64,000 nucleotides of DNA from Paramecium octaurelia (taxonomy: Eukaryota > Ciliophora > Oligohymenophorea > Peniculida > Parameciidae), in the NCBI GenBank assembly GCA_905182995.1, contig CAJJDP010000063.1, positions 251,846 through 315,845 of the forward strand, given 5' to 3'. Below the pieces are notes generated by a model. It made no database searches. It saw nothing but the letters and a program-made list of their open reading frames with translations, and was not told the origin of the DNA. Position 1 is the first letter of the stretch; each line of letters opens with the position of its first letter. Of this stretch, positions 1 through 11,388 are shown piece by piece. The translations under genes and the position numbers were made by a program.

Positions 1-1604
1 AACATTAGGCTTTGAGTTTGTGTTCTTAAATAAGGGAGGATCTGATTACGTAGCTCAAATAAGTCATTCAATAATAAAATGGTACATCAAAAAAGCTGAT
101 AGAAGAAGCCAAGAAAATGGAAAAGGAAAATTTAGTCTTAAATCAGGAACTCAAGAAAGTATTATTGAATTAAAAGCTAATAGAGTTTCTAAGATTACAA
201 ATAAAAGAAAAGAGAGTATGAGTAGTATGCAACTGTTTTGGTAGTCTATAATCTACTATCTGAATACTCAGAGAAGAAGAGAATCAATTAATACTATAAG
301 GTGAATCAAATCAAGAAGGAATACTTAGATCTTGAATAATAATATAAACAATCTGTGTTCGAGTATAATTCCAATTGTGAAACCTCTAAAACTAGAATGC
401 AAGAAATATTAAATGTAATGTAAGAGTAAGAAGAAAAGAGAATTGGTATATTCTTAGATACTTTAATACGACAAATTGTAAATAGTTAATTTATTCACAC
501 TTAGATCTTTGAAGTTTCTCATTCTAAAAATGTCTAATATGATCTTGAGAAAATTACAGAAGTAATCAATGAAATCTAACCTAAAGATGAAGTTAATAAA
601 TTTATTACCAATGTTAAACAAGATGGTCCAACACTTTTTGAAAAAACAGAAATAGTTCATTTGAACACCTATATTAGCAATAGTTTATAAAAGTTCTTCT
701 AGAAGGAATTTGATGAATTATTGAATTTAAATAATGACGAGTCTGTTAATAAAATTATTGCTAGTATTGATTAAGGAATCGAGGTCTTACCAGAAGATTA
801 AAAATAATAGGAAACTTATTATGCTGCTAAATTGATACATGATTGTTGGCAGGAAGAGGAACTCTCAATTCAAGTATTCTAAGAATTAAAGAAAAAAACA
901 AAAGATAATTATCAATTGAGAATGCTTATAATTGTAGCAATTTAAAATAAAAGACTGAATACTTAATTTAAACTAGGAGTTATAGCCTTTTAGAATGTAC
1001 TTAAATTATTCAATTCATTATTGGAAATAGTATTAAATTCAAATAATTTAGTGCTTAGATACATTTGATGCAGGGACTTCAAGATCATTGATGAATCTTT
1101 CATTTACATTTTATTAAGAAAGGATTGAGAATAACAAAACACAATGTTATTTTTTATCGAATGAATTTGCTAAACATCAGATTTGGGAAACTCGAGATTT
1201 GTGGGAAACAAGTATTATATAATAAATTTATGAAAAAATAAAAGAGTAATAATAAAAATAAAGATTACCAAAGTATTATTTATATTTCAATTTAGTCAAA
1301 ATGAATAAATTTAGGCAGAAAAGAATATGATATTAACTATTTTAACTCAAATGGCATAAAATATGTTATTGTTTAATTTTAAAATTGGAGCATTGAAAGA
1401 TATTATGTATAAATTTTTAGCATTTTTTGAATTGAATGAAGAAATAACAGTTGATTTATTTGTAATATATTAATTTAATTTTAGAATGCAATTGAAGGAT
1501 TTGAGAACTAAAAAAAAATTAATGATTAATTAGAGAAAGAAGCATAGTTTCAAAAAATATAACAATAAATTGAGAAATCTAAATAAGAAAATAAAAAGGA
1601 TTGA
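1..1604 (+). CDS. F-BAR-like / KIAA0513 (SBF2)-like protein, 5' partial
   Basis: Reading TAA/TAG as Gln and removing introns at 216-244, 1030-1051, 1273-1295 and 1462-1484 (29, 22, 23 and 23 nt, all GTA...TAG) gives one frame ending at TGA 1602-1604. The first half is helical and charged, with a motif like KWYIKKADRRSQ and long coiled stretches, as in F-BAR membrane-bending proteins. The second half holds SRSLMNLSFTFYQ and HQIWETRDLWETSI, which resemble the KIAA0513/SBF2 domain. The last 30 residues are Gln/Lys-rich. The 5' end is missing: an in-frame TGA at 14-16 means an exon junction lies within the first 30 bases or the start is off the window. The frame is well supported. The family call is by motif resemblance only and could be wrong. 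A role in membrane traffic would be inference. Confidence 0.6.
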
Positions 1605-2005
1605 TTTCTAATTTAAATTCTGTATTGTAAACAAGATATTTGGCAATTAAAAATTATAAATAATAATTTTAAATTATATTTTTAGGAAACATATATATGA
1701 ACTTTAATCCAATCTTCAAATTTAAGTCATTACAAATTAATGAAAATCGTCTAATTGATAATCAACTCCTTTAAAAATATTTGATAAATCTTTCAATATA
1801 TATGATGATATATCAGTACTTTTTAATAAGTAATTGACTAAAAGATATAGCCAAACAATAACCTAAATTATTCCAATTAATAAGATTGTATGAGAGATAT
1901 ATTAGTAGACAAGATCTAAGATATAAAACAAATAAAAGAATGGTGAATATAGAAAGAGAAATAAATATATAATAATAACGATAATATCTAATATCTAATT
2001 ACTAA
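1605..2005. other. Intergenic, no gene seen
   Basis: AT-rich stretch between two convergent genes. A 46-codon ORF starts at 1698 on the plus strand. It can be extended only with an ad hoc intron into the antisense of the next gene, so I do not accept it. Confidence 0.6.
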
Positions 2006-2392
2006 TCAAAAAGAGTTTTTTCTCTTTTTGTGATTGCCAAACCTCTTGGATTTTGGATGTTCAGATTTGTCAACCTTTTTCTTTTGTTTAAAGCTTGTTT
2101 CAAAGTTTTTGATTTCCTTTCTATTATCTTTAGTATATGTATGCACTGTATTGAGACCCTCATCAAAGGAGACTTTTCTAAAATCAGTGTTGGAATAAAA
2201 TCTTTTTCTGTCCTGAGATGAATTATCTAAGGGGGTTGGAAGATGATGGGTCTTAAGAATGGATTGAGATTTCTAGTCTTCCCATTCAATAATTGGATCT
2301 GGTTGTTTATTTACTTTTGATTATTAATTGTTATTTTCCATTTGACTATCGATGCTAAGTATTAATTTTGAATCTGTTTGATTGTTTAGCAT
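2006..2392 (-). CDS. Small protein with SILK and RVxF PP1-docking motifs
   Basis: Intronless 128-residue frame. It carries SILK at residues 44-47 and RKVSF at 72-76. In protein phosphatase 1 regulators such as inhibitor-2 these two short motifs, in this order, dock on the PP1 catalytic subunit. The rest is polar and probably disordered, with a basic C-terminus (KSKRFGNHKKRKNSF). That tail could be a nuclear signal. The ATG at 2392 is the first in frame. Known: SILK plus RVxF is a PP1-binding signature. Inferred: this is a PP1 regulator or scaffold. It lacks a clear inhibitor-2 HYNE segment, so it may be a lineage-specific partner. Confidence 0.7.
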
Positions 2393-2501
2393 AATGAAAG
2401 GGTACTTTAAAATTTTAGATGATTGTTAAAATTATATAGAAATATAGTATTAATAATTTGATAATTGTGTATGAATAATATAAAATACTGAGAAATCAAG
2501 A

Positions 2502-3170
2502 TCATGACTTAAGAGCTATAATATCTGCAAACTCCTCAAGAACTACCTTACAATATGAATAATATTGATGCAATGATTACTTTATTAAGCTATCAGGTAC
2601 TGGTTCATATAAAGGTGATTAATCGATAATCTTCCATCCATCTATTTGTAATAACTTCTACAATTTTTTATTCTAAAAGTATTCTTCGATTTTCACTCTA
2701 TCTTATAAGGACTATTTCGATTGTACTTCATCCATGACTTATTGCAATTTTAAATATTTATCCTTCTTTTTTAATTTTTTATTATATAAACTACAAGAAT
2801 CTTACTCAGTACTGGGAGTATTAATGTGAATGATGGGCATTTTTTGTTATCTCCGAGAGGTCTTCTTTTCTAACTTCTTTCTTTGTAGTCCAAATTACAA
2901 TAATTGTATGTGAAATTGATCATTTAATTGATTGTCATTTTCTTTAATATCTGATCTGGCCTATCCCAAACATTTTCCTGTCATTTCACATAACTGTATA
3001 TAGGTGTCAATATTCCTCAGTCTATTAAGTACCATAAACTCTGCTATATCTTAATGACTTTTAGGAACTAGAGATTAGGTTAATTGATGTTATTGAAGTT
3101 ATTGAATGAGTAAATTGATTTATTTAGCTATGACATCTTTTTACTTTAATTCCTCTAAATATGAGTGCAT
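2502..3170 (-). CDS. Hypothetical protein, 222 aa
   Basis: Uninterrupted frame of 223 codons in ciliate code, intronless, start MHSYLEELKQKDVIAKQ. Mostly helical and Gln/Lys-rich, with a dibasic stretch near the middle (RKKLEKKTSRRQQK). A more ordered C-terminal part contains WKIIDQSPLYEPVPD and ends EEFADIIALKS. I do not recognise the family. No signal peptide or membrane segment. It lies 109 bp upstream of the PP1-docking gene on the same strand. A short overlapping frame on the plus strand near its 3' half is its shadow. Confidence 0.65.
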
Positions 3171-3289
3171 TTAATTTAATTAATGATTACCCTCTTGACA
3201 GCTATATTTTTGATGGTCATCTAAGAGATGACCAAAAAATAGAAGGATTTCTTATTTGATTTAAAGGAGGGTAAGTCAATATCCCTAGA

Positions 3290-5081
3290 CCTCTCTACTA
3301 AATATGTTAATATTAAATGTGCGTCTTCAAGATGATGATAAGATCTCTGATTTGAGTGAAATTCAATTCAAAAATTCAGATAACACTCATGAAACAGGAG
3401 CATTTTATGAGAGTGCAATATTAATTCCACAACCTGTGAAATCACTTAAAAATGCATTATATCTCCATCTAAAGGAAAGATCACATTAGTGAATAATGAA
3501 TAACTGAATAACTATAGAACAAGTTATATGCAAATGAAATCATTGGTAAGTGGTAAAATGCTTTAGTTGCAATAAGTGGAGATTTGAATTTTAGACAAAG
3601 ACATCAATTATTGCTTAATTGAATCTAAATAAAGAATTGCATGATATTGAGATTATACAGACAAAAAAAATCAATTAGAATGATCAGAAAGAATCCTTTT
3701 ATTAAAGTCTCAATAAATAAAGCAATAATGAATATATTTCAAAATCCTCGAAATGCAAGGCTAATATATTTGAAGTGAGCAGATGTTAGATGATAATAAA
3801 ATAACATGAGAATACGAAATAATAATAAATGAATAATTATTAGTAGGCCAATCATATATTCAACAATATGTACAAAAAACTGATTCTAATGTATTATGTA
3901 GATATGTAATAAAAGTGAAAACGACTATGGATTTATTAGTAGTAATTAAATTATAATTGAGCTTTGTCTAATTACCTTTATACTATAGCTTTTCCTGATT
4001 CTTCAAGGAGCAAAATATTACAATATTTATCATTATTAATCTTATTCAGATCGGCAAAAAGAAGTGTAATAAAACAAAATCAATCTCCTTTTACTAAGCT
4101 ATCATTCCTCCCAGATTAAACTTAGAAGAAAATGACAAAGATTATAATATCAATTGATAAGTCAATTGAAATCAGAAACTTCAATGTCAAAACTATAATG
4201 TTGATATCTAAATTATTGTTATGAACAACAAAAAAGGCAGACCTTTATTATATAATTTTTACTCAATATCTAACAAGTAATGGTTAATTCTTAAAGGATT
4301 GAATAATTAACACCTTCAATAACATTCTATCATTCATAAAAATTCAATAATAATAATTATAACTGTTTTTAAAAGTAAATCCATATCGAAATCTAAATAC
4401 TTTGTCATATGAGGATTACTTAAAAATAGAAATTTCAAATGATACACAACAAACTAATTTCAATTATCAGTGCTTCCCAATTCATATTAATTAACTAACT
4501 ACATTTCTTGAAGGTATGGTTACAATTAAATGCAAAGTCTATTGAAGATATCTTCAAATGAATTTAACGATATTGAATATTATTTCAATCCATGAAGAGA
4601 TTAGTGATTGAATAATTGATAATATAATTATAATGTAGACTTTACAATCAGTAATTCAATAATGACTGTATTCCAAATTAACCATTGCTTAGACTTTACT
4701 ACTCTACTAATAATTATTAAATATAATAGACTTACATATTCGCAATTTTGGTTAAGAAGTCTTTATGATGTGTTTATCCATTTTTTGTTGAAGAATACTC
4801 ATAAACAATATTGGAAATTACTATTTGATTTAAAAAGATCAGATAATTTTTATGTAGGAGTAGACAAACAATCCTTTCATAATCAATCGGGATTGCCTTT
4901 GTCTATTTTTGTTTACTTTCAAACATATAAATGAAAATTTAATAATTAGACTATGTTGTTTATTTTCTTATTACAGAGAAATTGGTATGTTCAATAAGTA
5001 GAATTTGAAGATGCAATTAGTAAAGAGAATGGAAAATGCAAAATAGATGGAGTAAACAGTAGTGTAAAAGGGATATGATTC
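3290..5081 (+). pseudogene. Decayed protein-coding gene, family not recognised
   Basis: Several plus-strand pieces look like coding sequence (purine-rich, protein-like in ciliate code) but are broken by TGA codons and frame changes no tiny intron explains. Readable pieces include 3304-3489 (ending HLKERSH), a hydrophobic stretch around 3960-4000 (LITFILQLFLILQ), about 4420-4545 (DYLKIEISNDTQQ), 4662-4934 and about 4975-5081 (NWYVQQVEFEDAIS). The order and strand are constant over 1.8 kb, which suggests one former gene, possibly of a membrane protein. The alternative is intergenic DNA with chance ORFs. The dense disruptions argue against a working gene. Confidence 0.4.
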
Positions 5082-5135
5082 ATTTCTGGATGAGAATAAT
5101 GAATAGTCTAATTAATGATCATAAAAATATATTTA

Positions 5136-6528
5136 TCATACACCAACACTAGGCGAAACATCATAATAGTAATTATAATCTTCGCTTAAATGAAATTGTA
5201 AACGTGGCACTTACAATTATTCGAGTAGTTATTCGTCTATGTAATCGTATTGATTTGAATCAGCTAATATATAATAATCAATAAATAAATACTGAACTGT
5301 TGATCAATCATCCTGCAGTTTTCCTGGTATCTAAGTGCATAATCTTTTTATCCAGAACTTAAGGCATTTAATATTTTTTTAATTAATATGCGTTTAATAA
5401 AAATCATCACTTTGGGAAACCATTTCAAGTGATCCTATTCCAAATTATTAAGAATTTAATAGGGATTCATTAAAAACCTCTCCACATACTCCAACATATA
5501 CAATCCACAGTCTACTAGATTGGTTTATCTTGGTACTATAGGCTAATACACAGGGACATTTGATCTCATTACAATGTCATAGATTTAATCATCAGTATAT
5601 CTCTTGTGTTCAAGATTATACACATGCATCAAATAAAACTTAATCTGAATTCCAATCCTTTGATCCTAAATAAGAAGTGAATCGAAATAGATTAAATACC
5701 CATTCTTATTCACATCAGTACTCAATTAATAGTTATTATTACACAATTGTTCGCAAACTTGCAATGGATTCACTACAAATATCACTGCCCAATGTTCACG
5801 TAAATGCAGAGGAAACAAAATGTATTGTTTCATAAAGATGTTATCCTTTGTCCATCTCTGTAACATTTAATTGTTCGATAAATACTGCGTATAAATTTGT
5901 TTGTATTCTGCATGAAATGATAGAAGTCGAGTGCAAAAGTAGGTGTTGTAAATAAATAGAGATTTGTTTTTGAAGATATCATTCTCAATGAATCTTAAGA
6001 AAAAGTTAATGATAGTATCATTGACATAATTCTGAGGGTTTAATTTCAAGAAATCATAATACTTTATGTCAATACTTACTTATTTCCTCTAACTCATAAA
6101 TTGATATGTGCATTTGAAATCCTCTTTTACTTTCTCATCATAAGCATGATGTTTAGATTGCAAGTCTAATTCATTTATTAATTCTAAATAAGCTTGCTAT
6201 TGCATTTCCTATTTCATTTCATATTATATCTTACTTTCTGCTTCTGAATCTTCTCTTTTAATTGATGCTTAACAATCTAATCTAATTCGCTTTCTTCTTG
6301 AGTTACAACATCACATTCGTATGTCATTGTTGGCTTTAAATTCATTAACCATTTCGGTGAAACTAGTTGTGGTGCAGCTATTATCTCAATATCCTGCTCT
6401 TTTTTTTGTTATTGCGTAATTGTCTAAATTATTTGCATCGCTTTTGTTGATTATTATATTTCCAGTTTCTCCAATTAATTCAACAACTCCAGATGCTCTA
6501 GTCTCTTATTTTGAATAAGCTACTCCAT
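5136..6528 (-). CDS. Ulp1/SENP-family (C48) SUMO/NEDD8 cysteine protease
   Basis: About 445 residues with introns at 6209-6234 (26 nt) and 5264-5292 (29 nt). The N-terminal 200 residues are coiled and Gln-rich. The C-terminal peptidase domain has LNPQNYVNDTIINFFLRF (substrate-binding start of the fold), then REHWAVIF (catalytic His), YFDSLL (catalytic Asp) and RQTNLVDCGLYMLEY (oxyanion Gln and catalytic Cys). All catalytic residues are present, so activity is likely. The family removes SUMO or related modifiers from proteins, usually at nuclear pores or in the nucleus. An 18-nt GTA...AAG stretch at 6062-6079 could be an intron, but it is in frame and stop-free and so may be coding. The start ATG at 6528 gives MEQLIQNKRLEHLE. 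Confidence 0.88.
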
Positions 6529-6949
6529 CTTGTTTTAATATTATTTCTTTTTTTGTTTTATCATTTAATTTATATTATAAAAAAGGTGGATTTAATTAAC
6601 CAAACAAATTTCATGATAAAAATATATTTATTCAATATAACTAATCCCACTTTCATTCAATTACATCAAATTACCTTTCCTTATTCTCTCTCATAGTAAT
6701 ACTCAAATTAATTATTATATTATTTATATATATTTGGTATTATAAATTTAATCAAAATAATAGCATCTTTTTTTGCTAGAATTTAAAATCATCTAAATTA
6801 TTAGAATATTATATTATTGTTTTTTTATTATGATATTAAAAGATGAAATATGATAGAGTTTCTAATTAAATTATGAAAAACCCTACCAAATTCTATTATA
6901 ATATACTGAATTATCTGTTTTTTCTTAGAAAATCGAGTTTAGAAACTAT
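6529..6949. other. Intergenic, very AT-rich
   Basis: Spacer between the Ulp1 start and a decayed gene. It contains a 61-codon plus-strand ORF (6511-6696) that begins antisense to the Ulp1 5' end and has no coding character. I see no RNA gene or repeat here. Confidence 0.5.
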
Positions 6950-8150
6950 TAATTCTAATGAATATAATATATACTTTTAATTTATATCCAAATAATCATT
7001 TAAATAAATGATAGTTTACAAAAATATAAGTAAGACTCTAATGTTAGTTTAAACTAGATTATCAATAGTTAACAAATTTAGAATATAAATGCAAAATTAA
7101 AAGCAATAATCTATGTATTGTCTGATTCAATATATTAAACATTCTTGCTCCAACCATATGGATTCTCTAACTTTTAAGAATATCAATTAACTTCAATTAT
7201 TTTTTTAAAGCCTAAAGTAATTCTGTTATTTATAATTCAATTATTTAATTATCCTTTTTGAATTAGTCTAACAAGAAATTACCTTATCAGTCATTTTTGG
7301 ACATTTTTTTGTATTTTCAATATCAACTTTTACATTTATTTAATTGGCCAATTAATTCCAATATCATTCTTATTAGCCTCAACATCAATTTTTCCTATAT
7401 TCCTTCTTCGCAGATTCAATTTCTTTGGTGATTGCTAGAGTCTTTTATTGTGTCTCTCATAATTTAAATCTAAATTATTAGTATTTTTCATTTAAACTAG
7501 CAATTTGTGCATTATACTTTTTGGTTTGATCTATAGTGTTCTTATCTTTTTTTATTCTATTTCTAAATTAAATTTTTTTTCATTATATTTATTAGAGCAC
7601 ATTACCTTATTCTTATTTCAAAGCATCTATCTTTAGACTTGAAATTCTTAATATTTTCTCAAAATAATTCTTAATTTTTTCTAAATATTTAGATCGAAAC
7701 ACTTTGTTCATCCACAATCAATTCCTATTACAAAATTTCTTAATTTTTAATCATATTCAAAGGTTATTGACTATCGCTATATTACAAGCCACTTTTTAAT
7801 ACTTCTTACTTGATTAACCATCTATTAAATAGCAATATCATTATTGAAAACTTAATCTTTTGATGAATCATAATTTTATTATTATTGTCAATCTTAATCG
7901 CTTTTATCATTATGAACCTAATGTAGATTAGAGATGATAAACACATCATTGAATTCATTTTCATCATTCCTATCATAATAATCATCTCATAATTTGAATC
8001 TATATCTTTGAATTTGATCTATAATTCTATCAATCAGTTCATCCATAATCTTCTTTCAAAGCTCTGCTTTATTATTCTAACTCTTAGTTCATTCCTATTT
8101 AATTACTGTTTTTTTGTTCTCACATTATCATAATTAACCATATTAATATT
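6950..8150 (-). pseudogene. Decayed coiled-coil protein gene
   Basis: The minus strand carries a series of protein-like segments rich in Lys, Gln, Glu and Leu. Examples are RSKYLEKIKNYFEKILRI, KKYNAQIASLNEKYQQ and LAITKEIESAKKEYRKN. In-frame TGA codons lie between them, with no GT...AG pair that could splice them out. Near the start, MDELIDRIIDQIQRYRFKL runs straight into TGA, with no GT in the preceding 60 nt. This is typical of a coiled-coil gene losing constraint. It follows the enkurin gene on the same strand, but nothing links the two functionally. Confidence 0.5.
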
Positions 8151-8158
8151 ATATTTAT

Positions 8159-9054
8159 TCATTTCTCTACAAATACATATGATTTTTTCAATTTATCCAT
8201 GTCTTTTTCTAGTTATATCAATTCTTTTTCGAATTATTCCTTTCTTCGTTTCAATCCAACAGTGTCAAACTTTTTAAGATGAGTACATTGTTGATATTGT
8301 TTATTAATTTCATCATATCTTTATTTCAAGCCTTCCCTAATTTATTTTAAATCTTCTTCAGACAATAATTATCTAATTAAGATTAGATATTTACAATTTA
8401 TCATTTTGTGCTTCCAATTATCGCTTAACGTTTTCTTATTCCTCTAGATAAGATTATTGGAGGTGATCTTTGATTTAACTTAAATATAATGGAATTTATC
8501 CATAATCTTTTTTGGTTAACCAATTCAATTCTTGTTATTGTTGTTTTGGAGCTAAAAATAAAGATTTAAATAACATTTGAGAATAACATCAATCTTGTTT
8601 GTAGCTATGAAATTTCTATTAGATTATAATCCCATAGTAGGCTTTTCGATAGATCTAGGAACCAGAGGTTTTAATTTATTTCTATGCGATTGAGTCAATT
8701 CTCGACTTCTTGCAAGAGATCCCTTCTCAACCCATTCATCCAAATTGTTTGTACCCATAATTCTTGGTTTGATGGGAGAAAGTTGTTCTAAATAATTGAA
8801 TTCAATTATAAACATGTTTTTGCTTTTCCTATCGTTCCACTCTCAGATGCATATCTTTAAGATGTCAACTAGTAATCTCCACTAATATTTTTAACCTTGT
8901 GTAAAGACTGAATTCATACCTATATAACATTTGAGTGATTAGCAAATGTACTATAAGATGGTTATATTGTACCAGGAAATTAGGATTTATATTTTTTTAA
9001 TCTCTTAGATGGAAGTGGATCCTCAATTATTATATTATAGATGCTTTCTTCCAT
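8159..9054 (-). CDS. ENKUR: Enkurin-domain ciliary protein
   Basis: 266 residues with four introns: 8896-8919 (24 nt), 8788-8813 (26), 8552-8574 (23) and 8373-8394 (22). The N-terminus MEESIYNIIIEDPLPSKR matches the SIYNLIP-type start of enkurins. The middle has GTIGKAKT and PTMGLQSNRNFIATNKI, equivalent to the GIQSGKNFI...NA segment. The C-terminal enkurin domain has LTKKDYGQIPLYLSQIK, then LKQRYDEINKQYQ and LEKDMDKLKKSYVFV. Enkurin is a microtubule inner protein of ciliary doublets, described first as a TRPC and calmodulin-binding sperm protein. It is close to the human length (256). The start codon lies 18 bp downstream of the stop of the NOTUM-like gene on the same strand. Confidence 0.9.
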
Positions 9055-9072
9055 TAAATAATTAATTATATT

Positions 9073-10328
9073 TCACAAATCATATTTTTCTTCTCTCTTA
9101 CTCCTTGACTCTTTATTCTCATAATTTCTGATCATTTCATCCAATTATGGATCGGTTTTGCCATTATGAAAGATATTGCTACATGGCTTATTATCTGGCC
9201 AAGGTACAATGTCATAATGTACATTACTTTCTCCTATATTTTCTAGCCAACTAAGATTAACAAATATAGATACTCTTAAAATTTATCAGATAGTAAGCCT
9301 CCTTTTAACATTGGAATTTAGAATTTAGGATGGTTCCATGATTCAGTCCAAATGACTAATTCATTAAATACACAACTTATAGCCCATAATCCCCAATCTG
9401 GTTTTGCTCTCATCAAATCCTTCAATTATTATAGAATGTTTAATCTAATCTTTTCTATCTATTTCTTTTCTTTAGGAGTGCATTTATCCAAATGGATCTT
9501 ATCAATGCATTCAAATCCATCAGTAATTTCTAATTGCCACCAGTCATATTGAGAATGCACGATAAAAGTGGGGATATCAATTTTTAAGAGAGCATCAAAA
9601 GAAAAAATATCATTCATGGTTATACCTGCTCTCTTTGTAGCCTCAGTGTATGCATCAATGATATCTTGATTTCTAGATATATCAAAAATAACACTATCCA
9701 AAAGAATCCTCAATTCAACCTCTTCCTAATAAAATTCTTTTATGGCTGTTCTTAATTCATTATATTTATTTACTATATACCATCCTCCTACACCAGATCC
9801 TGCTAATATAATTCTTTTAGGGATTAACTTCATTTAAGATAGAGCTCCCTTAAAGACTTTTGAATTCATTTGTGTATACCACATATTGCCATCACAATAC
9901 ATTAAAAACATTTTATGAGCTTTTCTAAGATGCACATTTTAATATTTGTTATTTCCCATTAAACCTTAATTAGCATTGAATTCTTCTGGATATCCATTGG
10001 TACTACCATAGAATGTAGTATTTCTATAAGTGCAATTATCAATATAAACATAATCTCCAAATTTCAGAAATTTTGTGCTATCTTCAATGCAGATTCCCCC
10101 AGAATAGAAATACATAATTAAGTCATCAGAGCTACCTTCAAAGAGATAACCAGCTGCTTTTGTGCCATCCATACAATATGAATCTTCTAAATAAGTTCTA
10201 TGCAATGGATGTGCGAATGAACCCTCGTCATCAGGAGGCGGTATTAAAAAGTCATCATCTTCAAAGGATTCTTCTTCTCCTTAGGCTGCAATCACAAATA
10301 TTAATGATGCAAAATAAATAAAGAACAT
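9073..10328 (-). CDS. NOTUM / pectinacetylesterase-family secreted esterase
   Basis: 410 residues, one intron at 9251-9273 (23 nt). A signal peptide (MFFIYFASLIFVIAAQG) precedes an acidic linker. Family marks in order: YCMDGTKAAGYLFEG, IMYFYSGGICIED, a Tyr/Cys-rich loop with TTFYGSTNG, the nucleophile elbow LAGSGVGGWY (catalytic Ser), and FIVHSQYDWWQLE (acid loop). The family hydrolyses ester-linked acyl groups. Animal NOTUM removes palmitoleate from Wnt, while plant and protist members act on acetylated polysaccharides. Paramecium has no canonical Wnt, so a role on food polysaccharide or surface glycans is my inference. The C-terminus is Lys/Glu-rich. I could not place the catalytic His with certainty. 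Confidence 0.85.
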
Positions 10329-10392
10329 TCCTTAATTATAATACTCAAATTAGTAAATTATTGATATCCTCAAAGCTAATTTCTTGACTAAA

Positions 10393-11190
10393 ATGTCTGG
10401 ACCAATTCCTTATCGACTTCAGCAATTGCATAACCTACTGAGAGGTCTAAAGGAATTAAGAAATGACTTTTTATGAAGCTTTTTAAAAAGTATATAATTT
10501 CCTTATAATCTTCTAAGATCTGGGATACTGTACTTCGTTTGTGAATTAGTAAACATCGAATGTGATATTGAAAACATAAAAAATACACAGCAAAAAGATC
10601 TATAAGTACATGCATAATGGCAGCTCCAGGAACAAGTTATTTGATGCCAGAACCCTACAGAGTTGTCTTAGTTATAGGGTAACTTTTGTTGAACAAGATT
10701 ATTTGTTAGTTAAAGAATCAATTCTAGATGATGTTTTCAACACTTTTAAATCGTAAATATAAGACTTTAATGGACCAGAAACAAAAATTCTGGATGTCTA
10801 AACAGAATAGTGAATGAATTTCATACTAATAGAATTGCTGAATATTTAAATAATCATGGAGGTAATTTAATCAAGGTGGTTAATATGATTTAAAAGAAAC
10901 ATGGATTGAACCAACACGTGTAGTTAACCCTGATCCTAATAGTGAATTAATGAAAAATGAAATATTTGGACACTTATAAGTAGATAGAGGTAGCTATTAA
11001 TTTCATTAATTCTATACTCATTTAATTAATCAAGAATTGCCATTTGGAGGAGTAGGTGAATGGTTATGGAGTCTGTGGCAGCAGGTTTGATTGATGTCAG
11101 AAATTAAAACCTATGATTGAAAAATCAAAAATTGATCCGCCAGCAAAGTATAATATCTACTTGATTATTAAGATATCCCCCATTTAAATC
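10393..11190 (+). pseudogene. Aldehyde dehydrogenase (ALDH3-like) relic
   Basis: Broken pieces of a fatty-aldehyde-type dehydrogenase lie in the right order. They are MSGPIPYRLQQLHNLLRGLK (start), APGTSYLMPEPYRVVLVIG (the EPLGVVLVIG segment near the cofactor fold), then YDLKETWIEPTRVV and NSELMKNEIFG (late part) and NQELPFGGVGE (C-terminal signature). Several TGA codons and frame changes separate them. The region between the cofactor fold and the IEPT segment, including the catalytic Cys, is missing. The relic spans about 800 bp, against about 1.5 kb for an intact gene. This is a decayed host gene, not a transferred element. Its homology is clearer than that of the other relics in the window. 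Confidence 0.82.
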
Positions 11191-11388
11191 CAGCTAAAAA
11201 CCTAAATGAACTTCTTAACTAAGTTAGTAATATATACCTAATAAGAAATTTGTATAAATTCCTATTAGTTATTTTAATTTTTGGGGTATCCTTATATTAA
11301 TTAATGCTTTACATATTTATGAAAGTACAATAACTTGTTTTGTGGATATTCTAAAAACTAGCTTTAAATGGTTATGATAAATTTTATC

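Noticed and set aside
2030-2221. 63-codon plus-strand ORF rich in Phe and Leu
   Set aside because: It is antisense to the PP1-docking gene, whose minus frame is complete and carries named motifs.
6062-6079. 18-nt intron in the Ulp1 gene
   Set aside because: In frame and stop-free, with an AAG end; coding is equally good, so it is not called.
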